From: Luteimonas galliterrae
GTDB taxonomy: Bacteria; Pseudomonadota; Gammaproteobacteria; Xanthomonadales; Xanthomonadaceae
Direction of reading: 5' to 3'
Length of the DNA stretch: 64,000 nucleotides
Assembly: GCF_023374055.1 (NCBI RefSeq)
Contig: NZ_JAMBEP010000002.1
Location: 186,001-250,000 of the forward strand
Shown: one piece after another, positions 53,950 through 62,851 of the stretch
How the letters are laid out: every line of letters begins with the position of its first letter
How positions within the stretch are numbered: the stretch's first letter is position 1
Notes under the pieces: model-generated
Seen by the model: the letters and a program-made list of their open reading frames with translations, nothing else
What the model was told of the DNA's origin: nothing
Databases searched by the model: none
Made by a program: the position numbers and the translations under genes

Positions 53950-54121
53950 GTAAATCTCCCTTTGGTTTCCCCTTTTTTCAAAGGGGGAGTTCGGTGGACT
54001 GGGAGCAAGCGGTAATCGGCTGTTCTCCCTCCTTTGAAAAAGGAGGGCCGGGGAGGATTTACGCCATGCCCGGCCAAACGGCACAGTTCGCGATTGTAGG
54101 GTGGGCCTTGGCCCACCCTAC
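53950..54121. repeat. repeat block between chitinase and hom
   Basis: 53950-54062 is a facing pair of CCCCTTTTTTCAAAGGGGG-type palindromes. 54096-54120 is a palindrome GTAGGGTGGGCCTTGGCCCA plus CCCTA. The last one contains the stop codon of hom. Confidence 0.85.
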
Positions 54122-55197
54122 GGTGTCTGCGCAATCCGGAGGACGTCGTCGAGCAGGCTGGCAGCGGTGACCTCGGCGCCAGCGCCGGGCCCCTGGATGA
54201 CCAACGGCTGGTCGGCGTAGCGATCACTGCGGATCGCGACGCGGTTGTCGGTGCCGCTGCCGCCGCAGAGCGGATGGTCGGCCGGCAGGGCCTGCAAGCC
54301 GACGCTTGCGCCATCGGAGCCGAAACAGCCGACGAAACGCAATTTGGCGCCGTCGCGATAAGCCTCCTGATAACGCTCGCGCAATGGCGCGTCGAGCGAC
54401 GGAAGGCCGCTATCGAACGTGTCGTCGGCTAGCGCGGCGAGCCCGGATGGGACGAGCGAATCGACCCGGATCTCGTGCGCTTCGAGCGCGATCCCAGCCG
54501 CACGCGCCAGGATCAGCAGCTTGCGCCGCACGTCCTCGCCGGACAAATCGATGCGCGGGTCGGGTTCGGTGTAGCCGGCTTCGCGCGCCTCGCGCACGAA
54601 GCTGGAGAACGGCCGCATGCCGTCGTAGCGGTCGAACAGCCAGGCCAACGAGCCGGACAGCACGCCTTCGACCGCATGGATGCGGTCGCCGCCGGCCACC
54701 AACTCGCGGATCGAACGCAGCAGCGGCAAGCCGGCACCGACGGTGGCGCTATCGCCGTACTGCGCATGGCCTTCGCGCTGCGCGCGGGCGATCGCCTGTG
54801 CGCGCAGCAGGTCGGCGCCGTTGCCGAGCTTGTTGGCGGTGACCACGCGGATGCCGCGCGACAGCCATTCCGCATGCCGGGATGCGACCGCATCGCTGGC
54901 GGTGGCGTCGACGACGATGTCGCCGCGGCGCAAGCGTGCGGCGTCGACTTGATGCGGCTCATCGCCGCGCAGCGCGTCGATCGCGATCTGCAGCGCGAGA
55001 TCCGGCGCACCATCGCAATCGAAACTGCCGCGGGAGTTCGCCAGCAGCTCGAAAACAGGCAATGCGATCCCACACTGCAGTAATCGCTGATGGCGGGCAA
55101 CGAAAGCGCGTCCCACCGTGCCGGTACCGAGCAACGCCAGCCGCGGCTGCTGCGGCGCGCGCGCCTGCGCGATGGGCGCCGGGGCTTGGGTGGCCAT
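54118..55197 (-). CDS. hom: homoserine dehydrogenase without ACT domain
   Basis: Hom reduces aspartate semialdehyde to homoserine with NAD(P)H. The 359-residue protein has RLALLGTGTVGRAFVARH (Rossmann), VVTANKLGNGAD, GVLSGSLAWLFDRYD, GYTEPDPRIDLSGEDVRRKLLILAR and ends near PLVIQGPGAGAEVTAASLLDDV. It stops before the ACT regulatory domain found in longer relatives, so threonine feedback is probably absent. A GTG at 55212 overlapping the metB stop is an alternative start to ATG 55197. Its TAG stop lies within a GTAGGGTGGGCC repeat. Third gene of the riboswitch-controlled operon. Confidence 0.93.
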   Translation of the reverse strand: MATQAPAPIAQARAPQQPRLALLGTGTVGRAFVARHQRLLQCGIALPVFELLANSRGSFDCDGAPDLALQIAIDALRGDEPHQVDAARLRRGDIVVDATASDAVASRHAEWLSRGIRVVTANKLGNGADLLRAQAIARAQREGHAQYGDSATVGAGLPLLRSIRELVAGGDRIHAVEGVLSGSLAWLFDRYDGMRPFSSFVREAREAGYTEPDPRIDLSGEDVRRKLLILARAAGIALEAHEIRVDSLVPSGLAALADDTFDSGLPSLDAPLRERYQEAYRDGAKLRFVGCFGSDGASVGLQALPADHPLCGGSGTDNRVAIRSDRYADQPLVIQGPGAGAEVTAASLLDDVLRIAQTP

Positions 55198-55208
55198 CGC
55201 CGCGAGCG

Positions 55209-56426
55209 TCACGCATCCACCCGTTTGCGTTTGCCGGCGTCGATGACGAGCTGGGCGCGTTCTAGCGCGGCGGCGAGATCGGCCTGCAAATCCTGCAGGG
55301 CCTCGATCCCCACCGACAGACGCAGCAAGCCGTCGGAAATGCCGGCATCGGCGCGCGCTTCCGGCGACATCGCCGCATGCGTCATCGTCGCCGGATGCGC
55401 GATCAGGCTTTCCACGCCGCCCAGCGACTCGGCCAGGGTGAAGCATTGCAGGCCGTCGAGGAAGGCGCGCACCACCTCCTCGTCGCCATCGAGTTCCACG
55501 CCGAGCATCGCGCCGAAGCCGCTCTGTTGGCGCGCGGCGAGCGCGTGGCCGGGGTGCGATTCCAAGCCGGGGAAATAGACTTTGGACACGGCAGGATGCT
55601 CATCCAGCTGTAACGCGATCGCCGTCGCGTTCTCCTGATGCACGCGCAGCCGCGCATCGAGCGTGCGCAGGCCGCGCAGCGTCAGGAAACTATCGAACGG
55701 CGAGCCGGTGATGCCGAGCGCATTCGCCCACCACGTGAACAATTCGTGGTGTTCCTGGGTCTTGGAAACCACCGCGCCGCCGACCACGTCGCTATGCCCG
55801 TTGATGTATTTGGTAGTCGAATGCACGACAACGTCGGCACCGAAATCGATCGGCGTCTGCAACGCGGGCGACAGGAAGGTGTTGTCGACCACGGCCAGCG
55901 CGCCCTTGGCGTGAGCGGCTTCGATCACGAAACGCAGGTCGGTGATGCGCAGCAGCGGATTGGACGGCGTTTCGATCCATACCACTTTCGGCGCCGGCTC
56001 CAGCGCAGCGGTCAACGCGCGCGGGTCGGTCAGGTCGGCCAGCACGAGTTCGAACTGCCCTTTCGCAGCCAGCGCCTTGAAAAGCCGCCAACTGCCGCCG
56101 TAGCCGTCGTGCGGAACGACCAGTCGGTCGCCCGGCTGCAGCAATGCGTTCAGCACCAGCGTGATCGCGGCCATGCCGGTCGCGGTGACCACGCCACCCG
56201 CGCCGCCCTCGAGTTCGGCGAGCGCTTCGCCGAGCAGATCACGGGTCGGATTGCCGCTGCGCGTGTAGTCGTACTGGCGCTTGTCGTTGAAGCCGGCGAA
56301 GCTGAAATTGCTGGACAGCACGATCGGCGGCGTGACCGCGCCGAAAGCGGCGTCGCGATCGATGCCGGCGCGCACCGCGCGCGTGGCGGAACAATAATCG
56401 GAAGACTTCGGATCCTGGACGGTCAT
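55209..56426 (-). CDS. metB: cystathionine gamma-synthase/O-succinyl-homoserine sulfhydrylase family
   Basis: A PLP-dependent trans-sulfuration enzyme joining activated homoserine with cysteine or sulfide. The 405-residue chain has YTRSGNPTRDLLGEALAELEGG near 55, ATGMAAI, HDGYGGSWRLF, ETPSNPLLRITDL, AVVDNTFLSPALQ, the PLP lysine in VHSTTKYINGHSD near 210 and AESLGGVESLIAHPATMTHA. Cystathionine synthase versus sulfhydrylase cannot be separated by sight. Its ATG overlaps the metX stop (ATGA), which supports coupling. Confidence 0.9.
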   Translation of the reverse strand: MTVQDPKSSDYCSATRAVRAGIDRDAAFGAVTPPIVLSSNFSFAGFNDKRQYDYTRSGNPTRDLLGEALAELEGGAGGVVTATGMAAITLVLNALLQPGDRLVVPHDGYGGSWRLFKALAAKGQFELVLADLTDPRALTAALEPAPKVVWIETPSNPLLRITDLRFVIEAAHAKGALAVVDNTFLSPALQTPIDFGADVVVHSTTKYINGHSDVVGGAVVSKTQEHHELFTWWANALGITGSPFDSFLTLRGLRTLDARLRVHQENATAIALQLDEHPAVSKVYFPGLESHPGHALAARQQSGFGAMLGVELDGDEEVVRAFLDGLQCFTLAESLGGVESLIAHPATMTHAAMSPEARADAGISDGLLRLSVGIEALQDLQADLAAALERAQLVIDAGKRKRVDA

Positions 56427-57454
56427 GCCGCGGCCTCGCAACAGTCAGCCAGGGCGCTGCGCAGGATCGCAGCGATCGCATCGGCCTCTTTCAGGAAGGC
56501 ATCGTGTCCGTACTTGGAACGCAGGATGCGCACGCGGGTGTCCGCTTTGACCCGTTCGACCAGGGCGTAGGCATCTTCGATCGGCACCAATTGGTCCTCT
56601 TCGACCGCCACTACCGTGGTCGGCACGCAGATCCGCGACGCGTCGACCGCATGCAGGTCGATCGATTCGGACAGGCGCGTATAGGCCGTGGCGTCGAAAC
56701 GCTCGACGAAACGCGAACCGCAAGCGTCGAGATAGTCCTCGGATGCGCAGCGCGCCCGCGGCCCGTCGATCACCGCCGCCGAAGCGAAACGCTCCGCGAA
56801 CTCCTGCGGCGTGCGATAGCTCAAGATGGCCAGCTGCCGTGCCAGCGACAGCCCCTGGTCTTCGGCACACTGCAACTGGCCCAACGCGACGACCTTGCGC
56901 TGCAGCGCGCGCCAAGCGCTGGCATACGGGTGCGCGCGGTGCGCGCCGCTGATCGCGACCAGTTGCTGCAGGCGTTCGCCATGGCGGGCGGCGAACTGCA
57001 GGCCGACCATCGCGCCGTACGAGCAGCCGATGAAGGCGGCCAGCGTGCGCACGCCGAGCGCATCGAGCACGCCGGCGATCGCGTCGGCCTGGTCGGCGCT
57101 GTCGATCGGCGCGTCCAGCGTGCCGTCGGCGCCGATCCAGTCGATCGCGATCACGCGCAGCGATGCCGTATCGAAAGTTTCCGCCTGCGCCTGCCACCAG
57201 CCGGCCTGCGGGAACGCCTCGCTGGCGATCACGTGGCGGCTGGCGGAAATGCCGCCGGCAACGAGCACGGCCGGCGCGTCGGCCGGACCCACCGCCTCGT
57301 AGCCGACGCGCAATTTGCGCTGCCCGGCGTGGCGCAGCGGCAGATCGAGTTCGACCGTGCCGCGCACGGCATCGCGGGCCTGCGCCGGCTCGAACGCGTA
57401 AGGGGAAACCAAAGGATGGGAGGCGAATTGCGCGGCGCTTTCGACGAGGCTCAT
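56423..57454 (-). CDS. metX: MetX-family O-acyltransferase (homoserine or serine)
   Basis: A 343-residue alpha/beta-hydrolase-fold acyltransferase. PAVLVAGGISASRHV is the oxyanion region, GCSYGAMVG near 145 the nucleophile Ser motif (most MetX have GGSMGG), the acid is in VAVEEDQLVPIEDAY near 290 and the His in SKYGHDAFLKE near 322. MetX activates homoserine for sulfur addition, but the GxSYGAM variant seen in Xanthomonadaceae has been reassigned in some members to serine O-succinylation. The operon with metB and hom favours methionine. First gene after the S-box riboswitch. Confidence 0.85.
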   Translation of the reverse strand: MSLVESAAQFASHPLVSPYAFEPAQARDAVRGTVELDLPLRHAGQRKLRVGYEAVGPADAPAVLVAGGISASRHVIASEAFPQAGWWQAQAETFDTASLRVIAIDWIGADGTLDAPIDSADQADAIAGVLDALGVRTLAAFIGCSYGAMVGLQFAARHGERLQQLVAISGAHRAHPYASAWRALQRKVVALGQLQCAEDQGLSLARQLAILSYRTPQEFAERFASAAVIDGPRARCASEDYLDACGSRFVERFDATAYTRLSESIDLHAVDASRICVPTTVVAVEEDQLVPIEDAYALVERVKADTRVRILRSKYGHDAFLKEADAIAAILRSALADCCEAAA

Positions 57455-57536
57455 GGCGATATCCGAAGAGTGGACAAAGCCATCGATGCATGCGGGCGCT
57501 TAGGACGTCGAACCGCACCCGAAGGGCACGGCGCAA

Positions 57537-57654
57537 CCATCTTCACGGCGGACACTCAGGTCCCCGCAGGACTTGGCACCTATGACGGAGCTTTCGCTCC
57601 ATCAGGTTGCCCCGGCGTCTTAGGGCCTGTCCCTCAGCCGGTCTCGATGGATGG
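57537..57654 (-). ncRNA. SAM-I (S-box) riboswitch upstream of metX
   Basis: Read on the minus strand, the leader has the S-box core words GGCTGAGGGACAGGCCC, GACGCCGGGGCAACC, a short P3 hairpin (GGAGCGAAAGCTCC) and AGGTGCCAAGTCCTGCGGGG in the canonical order. A closing P1 can form from CCATC (near 57650) and GATGG (near 57540). These regulate S-adenosylmethionine supply by binding it. A GC-rich hairpin (GCCGTGCCCTTCGGGTGCGG) follows without a U run, so I cannot decide between terminator and translational control. A TTGACA at 57682-57687 on the minus strand is a candidate -35. Confidence 0.88.
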
Positions 57655-57747
57655 CCATAGACTGCCAGCGGTTTCCCGGGCTGTCAATCGCTTCATTCGC
57701 ATGAAGCGATATTATTTTTCCGAAGACCGATCCTTCATACTGAACCG

Positions 57748-58851
57748 ATGAGTAAACCTATGTATCGCGCGGCCGCCGCGCTCGCCCTGGCCTGCCTGGC
57801 CGGCTGCGCCACGGTGCCGGAGCCGTCCAGCAAATCCGCCCAGAATGCGGTTCCGGACGCGGATGCGACCCTGGTGACCGAGGCGTATATCAGCGAGGAA
57901 CACCCCGCCGACGAGCTCGACTCGCTGGCGGCCTGGCCCAAGGACGACGGCGGGCTATGGGTGATCGGCACCGCCAAATCGACCCATCGCCTGGTGGTGT
58001 TCGACGGCGACAGCGGCGAGCGCCTGCGCGAGTTCGGCGGCAAGGGCGCCGGGCCTGGCCGGTTCAACCGCCCCAACGGCGTCGCCGTGTTCGGCGACTA
58101 CCTGTTCGTGGTAGAGCGCGACAACCATCGCGTGCAGGTGCTGTCGCTGCCGGAATTCGAACCGCTGACCACCTTCGGCGCCGACCAGCTGCGCAGCCCT
58201 TATGGCTTGTGGCTGCACGAGATCGAGCCCGACGAGCTCGACGTCTACGTCACCGACAGCTTCATGGAAGGCAAGAAGTTCGACGTGGTGCCTCCGCTGG
58301 CCCAGCTCGACCAGCGCGTGCGCCGCTACCGCGTGCATATCGGCGACGACGCCCTGCAGGTGGAGTCGCTGGGTTCGTTCGGCGATACCTCGCCCAACGC
58401 CGCGCTGCGCATGGTCGAATCGATCGGCGGCGATCCCGCCAACGACCGCCTGCTGATCGCCGAAGAGGACACGCGCGTCGGCACCGACCTGCGCGAATAC
58501 GATCTGGCCGGCCGCTATGTCGGCAAAAGCCTGGCGCCCGGCCGTTTCCGCGCCCAGGCCGAAGGGGTGGCGCTGTGGGATTGCCGCAACGACCAGGGTT
58601 ACTGGATCGCCGTGGACCAAGCCGACCCGCGCACTGTGTTCTTGCTGTTCGACCGCGCCACGCTGGCGTATCGCGGCAGCTTCGTCGGCACCGCCACCGG
58701 CCACACCGACGGCATCGCGCTGCACGCGGCGGCCACGCCGCGCTTCCCGTCCGGCGCGCTGTTCGCCGTGCACGGCGACAAGGCGATGTCCGCGTTCGAC
58801 CTGGCCGACGTGGCCCATAGCCTGCAACTGAACCCGGCGTGCGTGCGCTGA
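57748..58851 (+). CDS. NHL/phytase-like beta-propeller lipoprotein
   Basis: A 367-residue lipoprotein: signal peptide with lipobox CLAGC (Cys21), then beta-propeller repeats. GAGPGRFNRPNGVAVFGDYL plus FVVERDNHRVQVLSLPEFE is an NHL-type blade near residue 105; an RLLIAEED blade and a C-terminal GSFVGTATGHTDGI resemble phytase-like propellers. The function is unknown, though such proteins bind or hydrolyse phosphate esters or act as structural platforms. CATACT ends 6 nt before the ATG (57736-57741), so the message is probably leaderless. The next gene overlaps it by 13 bp. Confidence 0.85.
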   Translation: MSKPMYRAAAALALACLAGCATVPEPSSKSAQNAVPDADATLVTEAYISEEHPADELDSLAAWPKDDGGLWVIGTAKSTHRLVVFDGDSGERLREFGGKGAGPGRFNRPNGVAVFGDYLFVVERDNHRVQVLSLPEFEPLTTFGADQLRSPYGLWLHEIEPDELDVYVTDSFMEGKKFDVVPPLAQLDQRVRRYRVHIGDDALQVESLGSFGDTSPNAALRMVESIGGDPANDRLLIAEEDTRVGTDLREYDLAGRYVGKSLAPGRFRAQAEGVALWDCRNDQGYWIAVDQADPRTVFLLFDRATLAYRGSFVGTATGHTDGIALHAAATPRFPSGALFAVHGDKAMSAFDLADVAHSLQLNPACVR

Positions 58852-59756
58852 CGCCATCGCGCTGGACGCTTGCTGCGTTCTTATTGATCGCCGCGGTCGG
58901 CGCCATCGCCGGCGACCAGGCCTATCGCTGGAAGGATCGCGCCGGCACCGTGCATTACGGCGACCACGCGCCGGAATCGCCCGATGGCCGCGTACAGAAA
59001 ATCCCGTTGGCCAGCGGGCCGCACGCTGCGGTCAGGTTGCGCATCGACGAAGACGGCGCCGGCCGCTATTCGGCCTGGGCCGAAAACGCATTGGCGGGGC
59101 CGGTGGAAGTGCTGCTGCGCTTCGACCGCAACCACAACATGACCAGCCAGCCGCTGCTGCCTGCGCGCGCCACCGTAGCCGCCAACGGCAAGACGCTAGT
59201 GGCGAACCTGTTCACCGCCGATGCGGCCCGCCCGGGCAACTTCGAAGTCGAACTCGATGCGGTGGTGGGCGATCCCAGCGCCAAGCCGCGGCCTTTCGAA
59301 TACCTGATTCCGCTGCAGCGGCAGGCGCTGCGCGTCGACCAGGGCTTCGACGGCCAATTCAGCCATGCCGGCAATGAAAACCGCTATGCGCTGGATTTCG
59401 CCGCCGACATCGGCACGCCGGTGATGGCCGCGCGCGGCGGTGTGGTGATGCAGGTGGAATCGGATTTCGCCCAGGCCGGGCTCAGCGAGGAAGAATACGG
59501 CGGTCGCGCCAACTTCGTCCGCATCCTGCACGACGACGGCACCATGGCCCTGTACGCGCACCTGCAGCCCGACGGCGCGCTGGTGCGCGTCGGCCAGGCG
59601 GTGCGGCAGGGCCAGCAGATCGGCCTGTCCGGCAATACCGGCTTCACCAGCGGCCCGCACCTGCATTTCGCGGTGCAGGTGAACCGGGGCATGCGGTTGG
59701 AGTCGATCCCGTTCCGGATGCGCGGGCCGCAGGGTGTGCTGCAGATCGCCCGCTAA
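58839..59756 (+). CDS. secreted M23 (LytM) peptidase with DUF4124 domain
   Basis: A 305-residue exported protein. A signal peptide (1-24) is followed by a DUF4124-like segment ([19 protein letters not shown]) and, from about residue 165, an M23 peptidase domain with [15 protein letters not shown] and GPHLHFAVQ, giving the zinc His-Asp-His set and an extra His. It may cleave peptidoglycan cross-bridges or remodel the wall. Translation begins at a GTG that overlaps the propeller gene by 13 bp, implying coupling. Whether it is catalytically complete is likely but not proven. Confidence 0.88.
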   Translation: MRALTPSRWTLAAFLLIAAVGAIAGDQAYRWKDRAGTVHYGDHAPESPDGRVQKIPLASGPHAAVRLRIDEDGAGRYSAWAENALAGPVEVLLRFDRNHNMTSQPLLPARATVAANGKTLVANLFTADAARPGNFEVELDAVVGDPSAKPRPFEYLIPLQRQALRVDQGFDGQFSHAGNENRYALDFAADIGTPVMAARGGVVMQVESDFAQAGLSEEEYGGRANFVRILHDDGTMALYAHLQPDGALVRVGQAVRQGQQIGLSGNTGFTSGPHLHFAVQVNRGMRLESIPFRMRGPQGVLQIAR

Positions 59757-59762
59757 AAAAGC

Positions 59763-59842
59763 CGTCATCCCGAGCGCAGCGAGGGATCTATTGTCGGGTC
59801 GCGTGGACCTGCCAGCAGATCCCTCGCTGCGCTCGGGATGAC
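59763..59842. repeat. inverted repeat GTCATCCCGAGCGCAGCGAG
   Basis: GTCATCCCGAGCGCAGCGAG plus GGATCTA faces its exact inverse across about 24 bp. The same family is at 19551-19625. It lies between the M23 gene and the prfC promoter. Confidence 0.92.
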
Positions 59843-59875
59843 AAGTTGATGGGATCGGGACGACAGCCGAACCGC

Positions 59876-59881
59876 TATAAT
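59876..59881 (+). promoter_or_regulatory. consensus -10 element of prfC
   Basis: TATAAT exactly matches the sigma70 -10 consensus and lies 45 bp before the prfC ATG. I see no matching -35 at 16-18 bp spacing. Confidence 0.45.
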
Positions 59882-59926
59882 CCCCTCTTCCCGCATCGAA
59901 TCCGGCGCCCGACGGCGCGCCCAGCC

Positions 59927-61531
59927 ATGTCCGACGTTTCCACCGAAGCCGCCCGCCGCCGCACCTTCGCGATCATTTCGCACCCCGACGCCGGCAAGAC
60001 CACGCTGACCGAAAAGCTGCTGCTGTTCGGGGGCGCGATCCAGATGGCCGGCTCGGTCAAGGGCCGCAAAGCCGCGCGCCACGCGACGTCCGACTGGATG
60101 GCGCTGGAAAAGGAACGCGGCATCTCGGTGACGTCGTCTGTGATGCAGTTCCCGTACGAAGGCCGCATCGTCAACCTGCTCGACACGCCCGGCCACGCCG
60201 ACTTCGGCGAGGACACCTACCGCGTGCTGACCGCGGTCGACTCGGCGCTGATGGTGATCGACGTGGCCAAGGGCGTCGAGGAACGCACGATCAAGTTGAT
60301 GGAAGTGTGCCGGCTGCGCGACACGCCGATCATGACCTTCATCAACAAGCTCGACCGCGAGGGCAAGAATCCGATCGACCTGCTGGACGAAGTGGAAAGC
60401 GTGCTCGGCATCCAGTGCGCGCCGATCACTTGGCCGATCGGTATGGGCCAGCGCCTGAAGGGCGTCGTGCATCTGGTCAGCGGCGAAGTGCATCTGTACG
60501 AACAGGGCCGCAACTTCACCCGCCAGGATTCGACCATCTTCGCCTCGGTCGACGACCCCGCGCTCGAAGCGCGCATCGGCGCGGACATGCTGCGCGAGCT
60601 GCGCGAAGAGCTGGAACTGGTGGAAGGCGCTTCGCATCCGTTCGATCCGGCCAAATACCTGGCCGGCGAACAAACGCCAGTGTTCTTCGGCTCGGCGGTC
60701 AACAACTTCGGCGTGCAGCTGCTGCTGGATTTCTTCGTCGAGCACGCGCCCGCGCCGAAGCCGCGCGAGACGACCGGCCGCGAAGTCGGCGCGTACGAAC
60801 CCAAGCTCACCGGCTTCGTGTTCAAGATCCAGGCCAATATGGATCCGCAGCACCGCGACCGCGTCGCCTTCATGCGCATCTGCTCGGGCAAGTTCAGCGC
60901 CGGCATGAAGGCCTTCCACGTGCGCAGCGGCAAGGAAGTCAAGCTGGCCAACGCGTTGACCTTCATGGCCAGCGATCGCGAGATCGCCGAGAGCGCGTGG
61001 CCCGGCGACGTGATCGGCATCCACAACCACGGCACCATTTCGATCGGCGACAGCTTCAGCGAAGGCGAAGCGATCACCTTCACCGGCATTCCCAACTTCG
61101 CGCCCGAGCTGTTCCGGCGGGCGCGGCTGCGCGATCCGCTCAAGCTCAAGCAACTGCAGAAAGGCCTGGCGCAGCTGTCGGAAGAAGGCGCCACGCAATT
61201 CTTCCGGCCGCTGATGAGCAACGACCTGATCCTGGGCGCGGTCGGCACGCTGCAGTTCGACGTGGTGGCCTACCGGTTAAAGGACGAATACGGCGTCGAC
61301 GCCAGCTTCGAACCGGTCGGCGTGGCCACGGCGCGCTGGATCCGCTGCGACGACGCCAAGAAGCTGGAGCAGTTCCGCGACAAGAACGCACTCAACCTGG
61401 CGATCGACGCCGCGGGCGAATTGGTCTATCTGGCGCCGACCCGCGTCAACCTGCAGCTAGCGCAGGAACGCGCGCCGGATGTGGCTTTCCTGGCCACCCG
61501 CGAGCACGCCCACGCCGTCGGCGTCGACTGA
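59927..61531 (+). CDS. prfC: peptide chain release factor 3
   Basis: RF3 is a translational GTPase that recycles RF1 and RF2 from the ribosome after peptide release. The 534-residue length is right. The G domain has [13 protein letters not shown] (P loop), [11 protein letters not shown] (switch I), [14 protein letters not shown] (switch II), and FINKLDREG, with domain II and III following ([25 protein letters not shown] and [18 protein letters not shown]). An in-frame upstream ATG at 59846 would translate repeat-adjacent sequence; ATG 59927 is the family start. Confidence 0.98.
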   Translation: MSDVSTEAARRRTFAIISHPDAGKTTLTEKLLLFGGAIQMAGSVKGRKAARHATSDWMALEKERGISVTSSVMQFPYEGRIVNLLDTPGHADFGEDTYRVLTAVDSALMVIDVAKGVEERTIKLMEVCRLRDTPIMTFINKLDREGKNPIDLLDEVESVLGIQCAPITWPIGMGQRLKGVVHLVSGEVHLYEQGRNFTRQDSTIFASVDDPALEARIGADMLRELREELELVEGASHPFDPAKYLAGEQTPVFFGSAVNNFGVQLLLDFFVEHAPAPKPRETTGREVGAYEPKLTGFVFKIQANMDPQHRDRVAFMRICSGKFSAGMKAFHVRSGKEVKLANALTFMASDREIAESAWPGDVIGIHNHGTISIGDSFSEGEAITFTGIPNFAPELFRRARLRDPLKLKQLQKGLAQLSEEGATQFFRPLMSNDLILGAVGTLQFDVVAYRLKDEYGVDASFEPVGVATARWIRCDDAKKLEQFRDKNALNLAIDAAGELVYLAPTRVNLQLAQERAPDVAFLATREHAHAVGVD

Positions 61532-61546
61532 CAACGCGCGGCTTTT

Positions 61547-61705
61547 GTAGAACGGGGCTTGCTCCGCTGCCGTTGCCTTGCTTTTCGCAAGGACGGCTTC
61601 AGCCGCGAGCCCTTGATCTTGTACGCGCCGACCAAAAAAGCTCGCAGTTGAAGCCTCCCCCACAATAAAGCTAAAGCCAGAGCAGCGGAGCAAGCTTCGC
61701 TCTAC
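61547..61705. repeat. nested REP array between prfC and the hemolysin III gene
   Basis: Outer arms GTAGAACGGGGCTTGCTCCG and GAGCAAGCTTCGCTCTAC belong to the AGAGCGGAGCTTGCTCCGCT family. Inner arms GGACGGCTTCAGCCGCGAGC and GCTCGCAGTTGAAGCCTCCC belong to the GAGCGGCTTTAGCCGC family. One family is nested inside the other, so one was probably inserted into the other. Confidence 0.8.
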
Positions 61706-61757
61706 AAAAAAACCGGGGTCGAGCATTTGCTCGATTCTTGGCGCAGACTCTGTATCC

Positions 61758-62399
61758 ATGGAGCACGCCGCCGACCTGCGTGAAGAATTCGCCAGTGCGC
61801 TGACCCACGGCGTCGGCGCCGCGGCAGCCCTGGCGGGCGGTGCGGTGCTGATCACGGCGGCTGCGCTGTACGGCGACCATTGGCAGCTGATCGCTTCGAT
61901 CGTGTTCGGCATCAGCCTGTTGCTGCTGTACGTGGCCTCGACGCTGTACCACGCCATCCAGCATCCGGTCGCCAAAGCGCGGCTGAAAGTGTTCGACCAT
62001 TGCGCGATCTACCTGCTGATCGCGGGCACCTACACGCCGTTCACGCTGATCGGCCTGCGCGGCCAGGTCGGCTGGTGGCTGTTCGCGGCGATCTGGTCGC
62101 TGGCCCTGATCGGCGTGGTGTTCAAGCTGTTCTACACCGGACGCTTCAAGCTGCTGTCGACCCTCATCTACATCGCGATGGGCTGGCTGGTGATCCTGGC
62201 GATCAAGCCGCTGCTGGCGGCGTTGGACAACTGGACCTTCGGCTGGTTGCTGGCGGGCGGCGTGCTGTACACGCTGGGCACGGTGTTCTACCACCGTCCT
62301 TCGCTGCGCTATTCGCATGCGGTGTGGCATCTGTTCGTGATCGCCGGCAGCGTTTGCCACTATGTGGCGGTCATGGCGCAGGTGCTGCCGGCTGGCTGA
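61758..62399 (+). CDS. hemolysin III (PAQR/YqfA-type) membrane protein
   Basis: A 213-residue seven-helix inner-membrane protein of the hemolysin III/PAQR family. Diagnostic residues are SALTHGVGAAAA near residue 14, STLYHAIQH near 61, FDHCAIYLLIAGTYTPF near 78 and YSHAVWHLFVIAGSVCHY near the C-terminus; the histidines can coordinate a metal. Bacterial members regulate membrane energetics or lipid state rather than lyse blood cells. Start ATG 61758 is the first Met of the family region. Confidence 0.9.
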   Translation: MEHAADLREEFASALTHGVGAAAALAGGAVLITAAALYGDHWQLIASIVFGISLLLLYVASTLYHAIQHPVAKARLKVFDHCAIYLLIAGTYTPFTLIGLRGQVGWWLFAAIWSLALIGVVFKLFYTGRFKLLSTLIYIAMGWLVILAIKPLLAALDNWTFGWLLAGGVLYTLGTVFYHRPSLRYSHAVWHLFVIAGSVCHYVAVMAQVLPAG

Positions 62400-62473
62400 A
62401 CGCCGCGCAACGCTTTCACCGTCGTTTTACCTGCATCTGACCATGGTGTTGCGGAATTCCTGGGAAATCCGCG

Positions 62474-62851
62474 ATGAATTCGCTTCCGCGCCGTGTCGTC
62501 CCGCCTGTCCTGATCGCGCTGTGCGCCGCCGCATGCAGCCGACCTGCAGCGCCCGAAGGCACCGCGCCGGCGCCCGCCGAACGACCGGTGCCCGGGCGTG
62601 TTTCCAGTGCGGCTGCGAAAAGCACCCGTTACGCCTGCAACGACGGCGCCGCGATCGACATCGCCGCGGATGGACTGGAGGCGCAAGTGACCCTCGAAGA
62701 CGGCCGCAAGTTCGCCCTGCCTCGCGCCGAGTCAGCTTCTAAAGGCGGCGGCGACGCGTTCGTAGGCGACGCGCTCTCGGTGCTGCGCCAAGGGCGCAGC
62801 GCGCAGCTCCATCGCGATGGGCGCGATGTCGCGGACTGCACTTCGCCATGA
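62474..62851 (+). CDS. MliC-like C-type lysozyme inhibitor lipoprotein
   Basis: A 125-residue lipoprotein: signal peptide with lipobox AAAC near residue 21, a short alanine/proline linker, then a domain matching MliC/PliC with YACNDGAAIDIAADGLEAQV, SASKGG and LRQGRSAQLHRDGR and a final Cys that would pair with the first Cys of the domain. These inhibitors sit in the outer membrane and block c-type lysozyme; assignment is by pattern, so a related fold cannot be excluded. Its TGA overlaps the start of the AsmA gene by four bases. Confidence 0.68.
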   Translation: MNSLPRRVVPPVLIALCAAACSRPAAPEGTAPAPAERPVPGRVSSAAAKSTRYACNDGAAIDIAADGLEAQVTLEDGRKFALPRAESASKGGGDAFVGDALSVLRQGRSAQLHRDGRDVADCTSP

